Source: Phyllostachys edulis
Taxonomy: Eukaryota > Streptophyta > Magnoliopsida > Poales > Poaceae
DNA: 64,000 nucleotides
Assembly (NCBI GenBank): GCA_036346405.1
Contig: CM070546.1
Coordinates: forward strand, 105,592,826 to 105,656,825
Direction: 5' to 3'
Numbering within the stretch: position 1 is the stretch's first letter; each line of letters starts with the position of its first letter. Shown here piece by piece: positions 11,421 through 24,425 of the stretch. Both the position numbers and the translations under genes were made by a program. Below the pieces are notes generated by a model. It was not told the origin of the DNA and did not search any database. It worked only from the letters and a program-made list of their open reading frames with translations.

Positions 11421-13105
11421 TACTCCAGCTCCCCCTCCCCATAGCGCCGCCCCCTCGGCCGACCGCCCATGCCGCCCGTGGCTCCCGCCACCAGTCTGCC
11501 TCTGACTCCCTCTGTCTTCATCGACCACTTGGGTGAGTTCCACTCATCCTATAGATGCTCGTGCTCCCCTCCATCTTGCCTCCCTTCCACTCCGACGATG
11601 CTGCCACGTCTCCTCCCCTATCCCGGCTGTAGTGCACCGTGCGCCGTCGCCCAGCCGCCACCGTCCACCCTCCCCCTGGTCACGCTGCCACCACCAATGG
11701 GACCCCCTCTCCCTCCTCAACCCATTTTTGTCGTTACCAGCCGCCGCCGCTGCTTCCTTCGCCAGCATCGAGTGCCACCTGTGCTGCCTCCCCTGGTCCT
11801 CTGTTCTATTGCCCTCCTTCCCCTCTTTATCTCTCTCCCTCTCTCTAGCTATGATAGGTGGGCCCCTCATCTCTCTCTTTCTCTCTTGGAGTATGACAAT
11901 GGCCCTCCCCTCTCTATGGTCATCCATCTGTGTATGTATGCATGTATGACAATGGGCCCATTTGGTTAGGAGGGTAGAGCCATCAACATGGTGACTAGTT
12001 AGTGGGTGTTACAGCTAACAAATGATAAAATAACTAAAGGATAAAAATAAAGTGATCAACTCAGTTAATTAGAACCTAAGATGATGTAGTCATGTTTAGG
12101 CATATACGTACACACATGATCCAATGACCAGTAGGCCCTAGGCCATCGTCATACAATGATAGATGATAATAACGACCATACATCAATGGCATGTACGCCC
12201 ACTAGTAGAGTAGTACTAAAGTAATACATCATAGAAACAAATACTTACAAGTAGGCTCTTACCAAATTGTCGAATAGGTAAAGTGATCACTTTAGTTGAA
12301 ATCTAACTAGGATTGTGACATGACACTGACACACAAGACCTATACATTAAATAGTAACACTAAATGTTTAGTTAAACAATTCGCCAGTGATTAAGTTAGG
12401 CATAGTCATTATACTAGCAGGTAAGAGCCCATAGGCATTGTATTGTGGTTATCTACTTAACTAGAAGTGTTGTAGCTAAGGATCAACTACTAAAGATGTA
12501 AGACTGGTATCTAGCCAATGCTTGGAAGTTCCACCTAGCTTATGAAATTTCCTTGATAAATATAAAATAATAAAAGAAATCATTAAGTGAACTAGATCCC
12601 CGTGTGTCGGTGAGACTTATATCTACCCAGAGCGAACCTCATACCTATGCATAAGTCTCACCTGACTTTCATGGAACTTTCTCGATAAATAGAAAATAAT
12701 AACAAAAGAAATCATTAGATTAGCTAGGTGCCGCATGTGAGTAGCGGTGATATGTCTCTAGGTGGATGATAGTAATCAACCACCAATCAACCTTGTATAA
12801 AATCTAGCGGTCATCCATCGTTATTTGTTCCCAGTAGAAGGACAATTCATAACCCGAAGGTGAGTCAGAGAGTTTGACCCAACTGGGTGATCTCTCCTAT
12901 CTAAGTAACCGATGCGGAATATTCCTATGAATATTCTCTCCCTCCCCGTTGGAGTCCTAACACCTTGCACCAGCAAACTTCCCGAGAGCCCGGTCCCTCT
13001 TGCCCTCACTCCGGATCAAAGGGTTACCTGACCCTAAGTCTGACTATCAACCTAAAACCCCACCACTAGACCAAACGAATAGAGTTTAGATTTATCTACT
13101 TTGGT
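11421..13105. other. No gene recognised; repeat-derived flanking DNA
   Basis: The first 500 bases are C-rich with overlapping Pro/Ser/Leu-rich frames in all phases, which is compositional rather than coding. From 11,970 the DNA is AT-rich without frames. Phrases such as GAGACTTATATCTACCCAGAGCGAACC near 12,607-12,640 look like the non-coding part of an LTR retrotransposon, but no LTR pair or primer site could be matched. Confidence 0.35.
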
Positions 13106-13157
13106 TTGAAGTATTTTCTTTATTACAAATATCCCCGGATGTATTTCATTCTGTCTA

Positions 13158-13283
13158 AAGTATTTCCTTCATCAACTTCCTTTGGATATATTTCGTCTGA
13201 AGTATTTCCTTCATCAACTTCCTTTGGATATGCTTCGTCTGAAGTATTTCCTTCGTCAACTCCACTAAGTATGATTAGTTCAT
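13158..13283 (+). repeat. Tandem repeat, three copies of a 42-bp unit
   Basis: AAGTATTTCCTTCATCAACT recurs at 13,158, 13,200 and 13,242 with exact 42-bp spacing. The unit length is a multiple of three, so a frame reads through it (SEVFPSSTSFGY), but the frame is short and no family is recognised. Confidence 0.8.
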
Positions 13284-15183
13284 CTGGAGTACTTCTTTCT
13301 TTCAGGATACCTTAGGTATGTTTAGTTTTGTTTTAAGTATTTCTTACTTCAAACACTCTTGGGTTTATTGGCTTTCATTCGACGTGTTTTCTTCTATTCA
13401 AGTGTTTTGGATTTATTAGATTACATTTGGTTGTTTTCAGATATTCTTGGGTTTAATCGTATTCCACGTAGTTAGAATCTGAAGCCATGACGGAGCAACA
13501 GTTCGAGCAGGAGCTAGAACAAGACCAAGATTATCAAAACATTGAGCATGACGAGTCAACACTTTGATCATATTGAACCTACTTTTGAAGTGCAATTATA
13601 TTGTTTTAAATTATGAAATTGCATTGCTATGATTTATACAACTATATTGATCAAGCTCATAGATAACGCCTTAATGATAATTGAGTATAACCTTCCCATC
13701 CTTGAACTTGGACACTATCCTTTGTCACACTAGAATTAGTGGTATAACTATACATACTAGTTACTAGATCTGTATCTAAGTGTCATGCTTAGCCTTGCTT
13801 AGATACATTGACATGGGGGCAATGATTTGCCTTGACATCATTCCCAATTTGAAACTAGATTTGGGCAGTCGAGGTTGGAGCCTGGCTACTATGTTGAACT
13901 AGAAAAGTATTTCAAAACAAAAGAAAATCAAAAACAGATTTTGACTCAGGTGGCTAGAAAGCGTGACAGATGCGGATAAGAGCACAACAGAGTAGTTATG
14001 GGGAAGTACCACCTAAGTCAATAAAGGACAGAGTTCTAGTAACCGCCTTCTCATGTAAAAACAGTGCAACCATAAGCCTATACTGGGTATGACCTAGCTG
14101 ACTAATTTATTCGCCTCAGCGTGACTTTGCCACTAGTGGGTGTGTAGCGTGGGTAGAGGGTAATGAAGCTATAGGGAAACTACACGATGCAAGTGGGAGA
14201 CCTCCCGGAGGCGAGGCCCAAGGAGGTGATACCTAACCGGCGGGGTTAATTTTTTATAAAAACAATTTGTGGGTGGAATGAAAAGATGGGTTGGAACCCA
14301 GAGATTTGAGATGACCTGGTTGAGAACCAGTGGGAAGTATGGGATGTGATCCAGGAAAGAACATGAGCATTGGGTGGATGGAGCCACTCAGTGATAGAGG
14401 AGGTTGGAGTCTCCACTAGTATTTTACAAAAAAAAAACTCAACTTTGTTAAAACCCATGTTAGTTAAAAACGCTAGGTCTCAGGATTTGCTACTACTTAA
14501 TCTATTTCAATAAGTGGCTTTATGCAAACAAAACAACCACAAGATATTCCTTTGATAAACCATGCATATTATATAACTGCATTCTATGTGTTGCCTCACG
14601 GAGTATGATTATGTACTCATACTCGCTCAATATTATTTTTCAGTAAGAGAAGAAGGCTATGTGGGCACTAATGAGCATCCATCAAGACTGGAAATAAAAA
14701 AAGGCCAAGCACTAGGTCGCAGGCCCCAGTCGATTGTCTGTGGGTATGTTATGAGGGTTCCACGTGCTGTATTTCAATTCCACTTCCGCTGCTGATTCTT
14801 TAAAGATATTTGGCCTAGTCGATCATTTTGAAAGTCAAAAGTCGTAAGGTATATTAATATTTTATCTAATGTTATGCAATAGCTTTACATTTTCAAGATA
14901 TGTATTTGATATTCATCCAGGGACTGGTGCTGTGAACACAGAAGATCCTGAATCTAAATTTGGGGTCTAACAACTTGCCTACCTAAGCTAGCTCTACACC
15001 ATGCGCCAGCTAGCTATGCTGCGCTAGCCTTGCATGCATGCTGCCGTGCTTACTCTCCTGCTCTACTGCATGCTATGCTGGCCCTGCATGTTGTTGCTTT
15101 TCATGCTGCTGAGAGAGAAAGAGATAGAGAGAAGGAAAGTGTTGCGTGCAAGCTGATGATTCTCTGTCGTTGCTAGATTGGTC
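13284..15183. other. No gene recognised
   Basis: AT-rich to neutral DNA with no frame above about 75 codons and no recognisable motif. The text near 13,800-14,250 reads like internal non-coding sequence of a large grass LTR retrotransposon, but this is an impression only. The segment just before 15,184 is continuous in character with that after 18,364, as expected if the hAT element inserted between them. Confidence 0.3.
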
Positions 15184-18100
15184 TAGTGGTGGCCAAATGG
15201 GCGGCCTGGCCCGGCACGGCACATCGTGGCCCGACTAATAGATGGGTCATGTCGTGCTAGCCCAGATGCTAGGGAGGCGGCTCAGGCATGGCCCGATGGC
15301 CTGTCATGTTGGGCCGAGCTGGCCCGAGCCCATTTAGCACGATGGACCGATTACGGCCCACTTAGCCTGTTAGGCCCAAAAATTTCGAAAAAAAACAAAA
15401 AACATTAAAAAAAAACCCAAAAAAATGATAAACATGTGTAGAATTCAGAAATAGATATGAAATTTGTAAAAAATGAGACAAGCATATTGAAAATATAATA
15501 AAGAATTTTTATTAATGTTCAAATGGTTGCATCGTTAAAACCTTTGCCAAGTAAAAACTCAACATGAGAAAACCCTGGCAAACAAAAAAGAGTACAACCT
15601 ATATCTCTACATACATTCTTGTTCTATGTGTCGTTGTCTAGGTACAGATATCCGAACACCTCCGACAACTTTGGATTTTTCACAGAGTGTTATGTTCGTG
15701 AATCAACTTGTTCCCAGTCCTTCACAGTTAGAAGTATCTCTACCATCTCACTTGCCATACGTGTTATTCTCTCCTTCAATATTCTCCCAGAAAGACTAAA
15801 AACAGACTCGGAGGAACCGTTGAGACATGAACAGTTAACACATCATGTGCAAGTATGGATAGCACGGGATATGCTAACTTATGCTCATGCCACCAGTGCA
15901 AAATTTCAAAGTTTTCTGAGTTAAAATCCACTGTATCGTTGTCCAGATACGCGGATAGTTCCCCACTCCTTGGGTGAGATGTTGGTCTTGGACTTTGTTG
16001 AAAAGGTGCCACTGTAGAAGAAGAAGACGACCTGGACCTAGAGGAAGAGCCACCGAAGATCATGCCCCACATATTTGTTTTGCTACTTGAGGTGGAGGCT
16101 ACTGGAGGTCGTTGCAGGAGGACTCCCTGGAACTTATTTTCATACCTCTGGTAAACCTCGTGTAACTGAGAGTGAACTTCTACAAAATAGTTAGAATAGT
16201 ATAGCCTTGTAGCTTCACTAAGAAGATCAAGAACACTAGCAAATGCTTCAGTTTTACCTCTAGGATCTAAAATCAATGCAAATACATATAGGAAAGAGGT
16301 TTCTCTCTAATATTTAAGTTATTTGCTTTGGATAGTAGACAGCGGACAAAGCAAGAGTGGGCTCATAAATTTTTTCTAAAAACTGTAGTATCTTCTTAGC
16401 AGCAAACCAATGTTACTCAGTCAGTAGTATTGTACCGTCAATGCTCTGATAGTGCGTTTGAATAAAAAACATAAAAAGTGCTATTATATGGTAATAGACT
16501 CTTAAGCATCATGTAAGTAGAGTTACATCCTACCGGCATGTCCAAACTGAACTTTCTTGGATGTACACCAATCGCCCTGCAGAAGTTCTTATATGCTTCT
16601 ATTCTTACGTTAGAATTATTCAAGAAAGACATCGCATCCTAAAAAGCTTTAATATACGAATTCAACATATTCAAACCACATTTGACTATAAGATTAATAA
16701 TATGACAGGAGCATCGCTGATGTAGCAAGAAGTAATCGGCGTATGTACTCAATACTGGAGTAAGAATATCCATGGCCCTAGAGTTCGAAGCGATATTGTC
16801 TAAAGTAATTGAGAATATTTTGTCTATAAGACCAAAGTCTTCCATGACTTTGATAATACAGTCTGCAATATTCTCACCCGTGTGTGCTACATCAATTAAT
16901 TTTAAAATTATAATTCTTTTCTCCATTACCCAGTCGTGATATGAGCAACTACACTAAGATAATCTTCCCTAGCCCAACCACTCCATATGTCCGAGGTTAG
17001 AGCCACCGAAAATAAAATGTGCACGTACTAAATAGTTCCTTTATTTTATTACGGTGTTTATTGTAGTATTTTACTAGATCCCTAGTTGTTGTCTGTCTAG
17101 AAACGGTAGAAAATCTAAGATTATGCGCAGTCCTAATGTAATTTTGGAAAGTACTAGACTGCCCAAAGCCTAACGGTAAATCCTCAGAAACAATTAAACG
17201 ACATAGAAATTGGTGGGCTACCTTAGGATCGTAGTCCCAGCTACGTACCGTATCGTCGGGGTTGTACTGCAGCTATGTCTACCTCGTCACTAATCCTTGT
17301 CTGGCCTTACATCATATAGCATGTCTAAGCAAGTGCTTCGTTCCACCTGTAAACCTTGCAGACAATTCATTGCGATAAATTTTGCAAATAACATATGGTA
17401 CCTGATTTCCCCATGCGTCTGGCTTGATTGTCTTGTCAAAATTCTCCCACACTCCCGATGTAGGCGGACTTGACCTCTTTGCTCCGGTGGTCACCGACGA
17501 AGATGCCGCTGTGGAGCCTGATGACGGAACTCTGTCTTGCCCTTCTAGTTGGTTTGAGGCAGCCGCAGTAGCCTCTATGGATGCTACTTTCTTTGGTGAA
17601 AGTCCATAATCACCCAGAGCAAAGCTATCGTAACTATCCATAACGAAAACTATAAAATCAAAACTAACACTATTGTTACTTTCATATTAGCAAAAAAAAT
17701 ACTAACAATAAAAGTATGCAAAAAAAATAGAATTGTACCTCTTTTGCTGACTTGCTGTTGAAAATACTAACAAAACTAACTTGTTGCCGCCCCTCCTCCT
17801 CCTCCTCCACCACCTCCTCTCCTCCTCCCGGCACCCTTCTTCCCGAGCTGACCCCGCCGCCTTCTCCTTCCTCCACGCCGACGCCACGCCCCCTCCTCCT
17901 CCCAGCTCCCACCTTCCCGAGCTAGCCCCGTCGCCTTCTCCTCTCTCCACATTGGTGCCGCCCCCTCCTCCTCCACCTCCTCTCCTCTCCTCCTCCTCTT
18001 CCCGGCTCCCTCCTTCCCGAGCCAGCCCCGCCACCTTCTCCTCCCTCCACATCGGTGTCGCCTCCCCTGGCTCCCTCCACCCCTTATCGGCTCGCCGCTC

Positions 18101-18364
18101 CTCCCCCTCCCTTGGTGCTCCTGGCCCCGCCTGCTTGGCCTCTTCAAGACGCTGACCAGATGGAATCGTCTTGGGGCTTGCCTGCACTGCACTACCGACA
18201 CTATTTGTGTCGTGCCGAGCCGGCCCACCGAGCCAGGGTAGCGGCCCAAGCACATCATGGGCCTTCGTGTCGGGCCAGCATGGCCTATGAACAGTGTGAG
18301 TTGTGTCGTGCCTGGGCTGGGCCAACAGTTCCTCGGGTCGGCATGGCCCATCTGGCCACCTCTA
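15184..18364. mobile_element. hAT element with transposase remnant, 3.2 kb
   Basis: Inverted ends TAGTGGTGGCCAAATGGGC (left) and, on the opposite strand, TAGAGGTGGCCAGATGGGC (right) bound the element. Both ends continue into GGCCCGGCACGGC-like subterminal sequence. A broken hAT transposase lies on the minus strand between them. The flanking octamers GATTGGTC and GATAAGCA match at only four positions, so the target duplication has decayed or the boundary is off by a few bases. The termini resemble those of the hAT at 22,698-26,825, for which this may be a transposase-bearing relative. Confidence 0.75.
15776..17641 (-). pseudogene. hAT transposase with BED zinc finger, broken by stops
   Basis: Read on the minus strand, 17,641-17,312 starts MDSYDSFALGDYGLSPKK and holds a BED-like finger (SGVWENFDK... 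VICKIYRNEL... GGTKHLLRH). The second Cys of the expected C-x2-C pair is Tyr. At 16,926-16,639 are the catalytic-core landmarks ITLDNIASNSRAMDIL and LHQRCSCHIINLIVKCGL. At 16,632-16,438 SNVRIEAYKNFCRAIGVHPRKF follows. At 16,276-15,776 is the C-terminal hAT dimerisation region (LSAYLDNDTVDFNSENFEILHWW... AYPVLSILAHDVL). Frames are interrupted between these blocks, so the gene is dead. An active version would bind TIRs and excise hAT elements in the nucleus. Confidence 0.8.
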
Positions 18365-20092
18365 GATAAGCACTTGCATGCATTCTTGCTTTGCACATGC
18401 ACATGATGGTTGCAACAGTAGAGAGAAAAACAGAGAGAAATTAGGGGGAAGAAGCTGCATGGTGTATGCTGATGCTGCTATTGACCAAGGAGAAGGAAAC
18501 ATAGGAGAAGAAGGAAGAGAATGCAAGGATGGAAAGAAGCTAGGGTTCGTGATCTGTTCGCAATCATCATCGATTTTCGTGGGGTAACATTGTGTAATTA
18601 CTTGATTCGATCTTAGATTGATGTTCCGTGAGAGCTGAAGTAGATTGATTGCGGGGAATGGGTAAATCGTTATGCCCTAGTTCGTTGAGATTCGACGCTG
18701 AACCTTGCGGGGGCAATTAGAGGTATTTAGATTCTGATTCAAGTTTCGTCCAATTATATAAAGATGTAGATAATTTCGTTAGCTTTCTAGGAAGGTCTTG
18801 CAATAGATTCGGAGTAGCGAGCAAAATGTTACAGCCTCGGGAAGGTCGCTGTCCAGAATTCGGGCGTCGTTGACAGAGATCGTGTAGATGGGATGTTTTC
18901 ACCATGTAAATGAAAGAATTAAAATTTGGTGATAACTTGGATTAGCTAGTAAATTTTGAGTAGTTTCTAGAATTGGTATCATTCATATCTTTTAAAGTTT
19001 TATAATTAAAGGAAGTGAACTGTCCTGACAAATTCTGGGGCAGTCTTCGGGGTAGGAAACGGGAGAGCAAACGGTAGAATCAGAAGTTCATCATAACTAG
19101 GAAGTTGTGAGAAATTGCGTGAGGATTCAAGAAAGTGTTGGTTTGCTAGATTTGGAGTTCAGGTGAATAAGTTAAAGCATTTTTACTACTGGGACAACGG
19201 GTAGTGTGTCCGGTAAAGTTAAGTTAAAGGCGTCGATTTTGCATATAGGTGCGATGATGATTTGTTCAATGTGTGTTGGTACTATGGTGGTATATTTTTT
19301 GAGTGTGTATTATTACTTGCTTATTTAGGGACTGTGACCTCATGCGCCATGCCACAATTTTGCCACCTGGCCTTTAAAGGCTAATAGACAAGTACATGGT
19401 AGAGTGGTGAACAATGAGTTATCCGTCATTGTCATTGATATTACTTATCATGTTATTTGCTATGCTTTCGTTAAGCTTTTTTTATATACATGATATTGAT
19501 GACACTGAGTTAATGAGATTATGATATTGAGATAATGAGAATAAGATATTGAGTCAATGAGACAAGTTGTGTAAATGATTAATTATGATGTTGCATCATT
19601 TGCATTCATCATGATAAGAGTGCACGAGTTAGGTCGGTGAGAAAGTCATATAACTATTTCGGTGAGGTTGGTGAGAAAGATACATGACTAGTCCGAAGTG
19701 CTCTACATAAAATCTTACATTTGTAGGGACGAGTTAAAATTCTACAATATAGGGACCCCATGCTAACGAAGATGTGGGAAGAGTGTGTCATTGACAGGTG
19801 AATGCTCCGCTATACCGGTATTAGCTGTTGAGAAGCATATAAGCATGAGCATGATGGTGTATTCACATATATGAGTAAATTGTTAAATTATGCAAATTTA
19901 CCTATATGGAATATGGCTCGTTTATTTGAGTATGAGAATGGCATTAAATAGATAGATGACGATGATAACCTTGATATGGTTGCTAAATTGTTGTTTATGG
20001 CTTTATTATGTATTTACTAAATCTTGGATTTACTCTTGTTTTATTGCTAATTTTAGGTGACCGTTAATGGCCACATACATGGAAGGGAATAT
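18365..20092. other. No gene recognised; repeat-derived DNA
   Basis: No convincing frame. The text around 18,540-19,250 and 19,600-19,850 (GTTAGGTCGGTGAGAAAGTCATATAAC and a second similar phrase) looks like a long LTR or leader of a Ty3-gypsy element, but neither the ends nor a second copy are in view. Confidence 0.3.
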
Positions 20093-20100
20093 ATCACAAG

Positions 20101-21145
20101 CAGTGGCGGAACCAGGAATTCAAAAGACCCGGGGCGGACTTATACTTAAAAAAATACCGAGGCACAATGTGGTTCAATAATCAATATAACTAATGATGTC
20201 AAATACATTCAAATTGTCAAGATCGATCTAACATAAGTCTGTATTGATTTCATTTTGTTATAGAATTCCTACAATAATTTTTTGGTCAGTACAGAAACAA
20301 AAAATCTACTAAACGTAAAACGTCTAAACGTCCAAACTCAATTAAATGGACAGAAGTCACAGAACTGAAAATGGAACTATCAACTATGGAATCAACAATC
20401 AAGCAGTCAAGCAATCAAGCATTATCAATTTGTCATCTACTAAGCATAAGCATTCAAGCAATCAAGCATAGGGCATAGCATTAGCATTTGTTGACTGTTG
20501 TCGTCGTCTCAGACCTCCTCAGACCTCAGTCGTCACCTCACCTCCGTCCGTGGCTGACTGGCTGTGGCCTGTGCCCTGTGGCAGTGTGGCTCGCCGCCTC
20601 GCCGGCTCGGTGTGCCGCCTCGGCCAGCTCGGTGTGCCGCCCGTTGTTTCTATCACGGGCGCTTCTTGCCTGTTGCCGGTTCTTGTGGCAAGGCCTTGCC
20701 CCTCGGCACTGTCCGCTCCTGCGCTGACTCCCGACACAAGCCGCTGGCGCCAGCGCCACGCGCCATTGCGCCACGCCGCGCGCCTACGCGCCACATGGCC
20801 TTGCAGCCCAGCCTGCTGGCTCCGGCGCTGACTGCGCCAGCCGCCTGGACGTGAGGACGAGGAAGAACCGAAGAAGAGATTGGGGGAAGATGCCAAATGT
20901 GGATTTGGGGATTAGGGTTTACCTCCTTGCCTCCTTTAGCCGGGCTGTTGGCTTGGGCCTTGGGCCGCCGCCTCGCTTCACCGGTTCACCCGGCCCATGG
21001 CGCGCCTGCGCCCTGCTTCACTTGCTCAAGTCGTCAAGAATGGAGAATCGGAGATGGAGGTTTGGCGGGCGTTGGCGCTTCATGACGTGAGGGGGGTGCT
21101 CGGGGGACCGGCGGCCGCCCGCTTTCTCCGGTGGTTCCGCCATCG
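20101..21145. mobile_element. Non-autonomous hAT element, 1,045 bp (copy 1)
   Basis: Begins CAGTGGCGGAACCA and ends in the inverse of CGATGGCGGAACCA, with perfect 8-bp flanking duplications ATCACAAG at 20,093-20,100 and 21,146-21,153. The interior has GC-rich frames without recognisable domains and no transposase. It belongs to the same family as 27,182-28,227, which has the same start (CAGTGGCGGAACTAGGAATT) and almost the same length. Confidence 0.92.
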
Positions 21146-21153
21146 ATCACAAG

Positions 21154-22215
21154 TGCCGCATCTTAAACAACTACACATTCAATATTTATTTAGAGTGATT
21201 CCTTATAAATCTAGAGACATTAATTATTTCCTTTAGATCGTTATTCATGGACTTATTTATTGCCTAGAATAATGCTTGAGACTAGTTGGTAAGTTTATTA
21301 GTTGATTAGTATTACTTTAAACATTCATCTTGTGACCCGTGGACAGGTTTTAATCATGATATGCTTGCTGTCATTTATTGTAAATTAATGTTTAAATTGG
21401 TAAGCAGCATAGGTTGGTGACATTCTGGGCTTTGTGTTGGGTCAGGGTATTACATATTTGTAAAATCCCATTCGGGCTGGTTTTCTTTGGGCGCTTTGCT
21501 TGAAGAAAGGTCGTTAGTCACGTCGGCCCGTGCGTGCTAGGGTTAAAAACCCTAGCACCCATCGATGTGGTGGTGGTTTTCGTGCCAATCGTGGTTGGAG
21601 CGGCGTAGAAGGCACCTGTGGCGCTGCAGTGGCCTGGCGTGTCTGTGCGAGCGAAGGTCTTGGTCAGCTATGCGGTAAGACCATCGGGCGCGTCGTCCGG
21701 CGGCGATCGACGTAGCGGGTGGGGCGGGCCGACAAACGGTCGCGCTGGTAGGTTTCGCTCGGTGGGTGGATTTGATTTTTTTCAAAGATTTTTTGCTTAG
21801 CCATTATATATCTAATCTAGGCTAAAAAGAAATTAGTCTACCAGATTAAAATAGATCATGGGAATTGGGAAAAAGAGGGATCCCCGAACGACATATCGAT
21901 TGGCCGGAAGAATAATTCGTGCTGATAACGTGTTAACAAATCGATGTCGTAGTCGGAAGACAATCAATCTAATCACACAATGAACACCAAAGAGTGACAC
22001 GAGCCGGTATATGGATCAGCAATATATCTCTTTACATAATAAAACTTTATTTATAGGCTAAGGGGTAGAACCATTCAAAGGGTATTTTAATAATTACCCA
22101 CAAAACCCTATGTTTCTTAACATGCCTTTCCTCTTTCAGCGGCAAACTTTCGCCAACTTTGCCTGAGCCCATGGCCACGGTCAGAGATTGCACCACTCCC
22201 ACCATCCACAACTGA
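21154..22215. other. Mixed repeat DNA, with a probable Ty1-copia leader on the minus strand
   Basis: On the minus strand, TTAACACGTTATCAGCACG (about 21,919-21,937) resembles the LTR/primer-site junction seen in some grass copia elements. Upstream of it is LTR-like DNA with CCTATAAATAAAG (about 22,045-22,057), and downstream, at about 21,800, a short frame starts MAKQKIFEKN. It would be a fragment only. I could not match a second LTR or TSD. Confidence 0.35.
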
Positions 22216-23089
22216 GGGCGTGATTGGTTGTTTGGACTTGCTTGGGCAGGCTCTCTACATGCAGAATCTTTTTGCGTTGCTGCTGTTTTGTTGGCTAGTG
22301 GAGGGATCGGGCCAGGCTCGCGCGGTGCAAGACTCCTCTCGGAGCCAGGCTCGGAGCGATGCAAGGCAGTGGATAGGGTCATCTCTCCTGCACACGCACG
22401 CCGCCTGCTCTGCATCGCTCCCATCGTCCTCTCGCCGCCTCCGCGATCTGCATCATCTCTCCGCCTTCTCCTCTCTTCCAGCAACGCATGAAGCCGCCAC
22501 CGCCTCCGTCTGCCTTGCCTCGCGATTGCGTGGCCCGCATCGCTCGCAATGGCCCGCCCGCCCTTGAACTTGATCTGTCCACGGCGGGGAGGCTTGCGAG
22601 GAGTCGGCGTTGTGGAGCTGTGCCATGGTGGATGGGCTGGAGAAGCACATGCTCAAGAAGCTGGAGGAAGGGAAAGAAATACGAGCATAAGCCTAGGTAG
22701 TGGTGGGCATTGGGCCGGATCGTCATGTTTCATGTTTCGGGCCGCGTCGTGCCGTGCCGGCTCGGTCCGATCATCCCGTCGTGCCGTGCTGGCTCGTCTC
22801 ACCTCCGGCTAGGTCCAAGCACGATCCAAAACCTGTTGTGTCGGGGTCGTGCCGTGCCGGCCTAAGTCTAACCCTAAGTAACTATAGATGTTTGGGAAGA
22901 AGACAACCGCTGCCGCCCAGGAAGACAAAGACACTCGTGCGCCATCCACGCCCGCTTCCCCTCGCCATAGCCTCCTCCTCCTCCTGAACGTCGATGAAGA
23001 ACTCTGCCCACCTCGGCCGTGCCGCGCGCTTGCGAAGGGGGTGAGAAGGACAGCGACGAGGTGCACTACTACAAAAATGCTAATACTGG

Positions 23090-23400
23090 ACGCCTCATCA
23101 CAGACGATTGACCAAAACCGTCGGTATTACATTCAATCACAGACGGTTTTGGTTTAGAGACCGCTCAGGCATCGCTGCGCTTAAAAACCCGTCGTGAAGA
23201 GACAATATCACGCAGCGGTTCATGTTGAAAACCGCTCGTGAAGTATCACGCAGGCGGTTACAACAAGAACCGCTCGTGATATTAATCGATATCACGAGCG
23301 GTTTTAAAACACAACCGATCATGAAGTATCACGAGGCGGTTACGAACAAGAACCGCTCGTGATATTAATTAGTATCACGAGCGTGATAATATCGCTCAGC
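23090..23400. repeat. 5' subterminal repeats of CACTA B
   Basis: Palindromic units with mixed cores: TCACAGACGGTTTTGG near 23,137, then mainly TCACGAGCGG / AACCGCTCGTGA to 23,390. Presumed transposase-binding sites by analogy with En/Spm elements. Confidence 0.85.
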
Positions 23401-23594
23401 GTGAGTTTCTTCATCGTCGATCGCGCTCGTTTCGCCGCCATCCGCCCGGCTCACCGATGCGTCTCTTCATCGCATCGATCCGCTTCGGCTCCCGATCGTC
23501 TCTTAAATCTCACGCTCGAATTTATTCCTTGTTTTATAAAAGGATCATCCGCCATCCAAGATGATCATCCCCACATACTTATAAAAAAAGAAAT

Positions 23595-24129
23595 GGCTGC
23601 CTCTTCCTTGTCGCAAGCACCGATGGCCTTCCGGCAAGACTATACGAGCACCTCTCGGTGTAAGTTGAACCGTCTTCGCGGAAGAACACTGCTTGATCAA
23701 CGGTGTCTTCACTCCTCTGCCCTTGAATTTTCGGAGCGGTGGCGGCCACCTTCCGCCGTCTTGACATCCTCCTCCGCCGTGTCTTAGGGTGATCTCTCAC
23801 TTTCGGCGAAGTTTATCGCGTCATCGGCGTAGTCCTCCAAAACGGCGTTGTTGCGTCTCCAAGAGGCTTGCCGTCACTTGGACTGTAATCGAGGCGGCAG
23901 ACGATCGAAAGTCGACCAAAGCCGAGACCCTCAAGCAAGGGAAGAGAGCCTATGGGCTCAATTCTTCTTGGTTCAACGATCGAGGTCTTCGGAGACACTT
24001 TCGAACAATGGCGTCAACGGGTGGGACGCATTTCAGGCTTCGTTCGTTGATGATCAGGAACCGTCCGATGCCGACACCGTCGTTTATGAAGTATTGCAAA
24101 TAGAGATAGCAGCCTACCTTCGCCACTAG
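23595..24129 (+). other. First transcription unit of CACTA B, unidentified, possibly captured sequence
   Basis: A frame starting at 23,593 (MAASSLSQAPMAFRQDYTS) runs to 23,787. A second frame to 24,129 (LLRLQEACRHLDC... DQEPSDADTVVYEVLQIEIAAYLRH) follows. GC content and position match the captured F-box-like gene of CACTA C. No domain is recognised, and the joining of the frames is not proven. It may be a decayed host gene fragment or simply non-coding filler. Confidence 0.3.
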
Positions 24130-24224
24130 AAAAACCTTGTTTAATTATAGGTTTCTGCTTTTTTAATATAAACATGTAATTTCTTCATGTCATGTAAGTG
24201 TATAAACTTGAGAAAAAACCATTT

Positions 24225-24380
24225 CACAGACAGTTCCATTATGGAACCGTTTGTGATATGGGACATATCACGGACGGTTCTATTATGGAACCGCTCGTGA
24301 TATGTCCATATCACAGACGGTTCTATTATGGAACCGTCGTGATAATATCACCGACGGTTCATAATAGAACCGTCTCGATA
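24225..24380. repeat. Internal repeat cluster of CACTA B
   Basis: Four or more palindromic units TCACAGACGGTTCTATTATGG / CCATAATAGAACCG-like with both AGACGG and GAGCGG cores. They are placed between the two transcription units, as in CACTA A and C. Confidence 0.75.
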
Positions 24381-24388
24381 AGTCTCTT

Positions 24389-24425
24389 TATAAGTAGGAG
24401 CTAGCCCGACTTGCCGCTAGGGTTT
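24389..24425 (+). promoter_or_regulatory. Candidate promoter of the second unit of CACTA B
   Basis: TATAAG at 24,389-24,394 is followed 28 bases on by CTAGGGTTT at 24,417-24,425, and then a C-rich leader. The arrangement equals that in CACTA A (5,120-5,210) and C (52,263-52,287). Confidence 0.45.

Noticed and set aside
11469..11969. 166-codon Pro/Leu/Ser-rich frame and overlapping 138- and 127-codon frames
   Set aside because: All are open because of C-rich DNA. There is no domain and the frames compete with each other.
17702..18402. Two ~208-codon minus-strand frames, Gly/Arg/Glu-rich
   Set aside because: They lie in the CCTCCT-rich subterminal part of the hAT element. Three frames are open at once, which shows composition and not coding.
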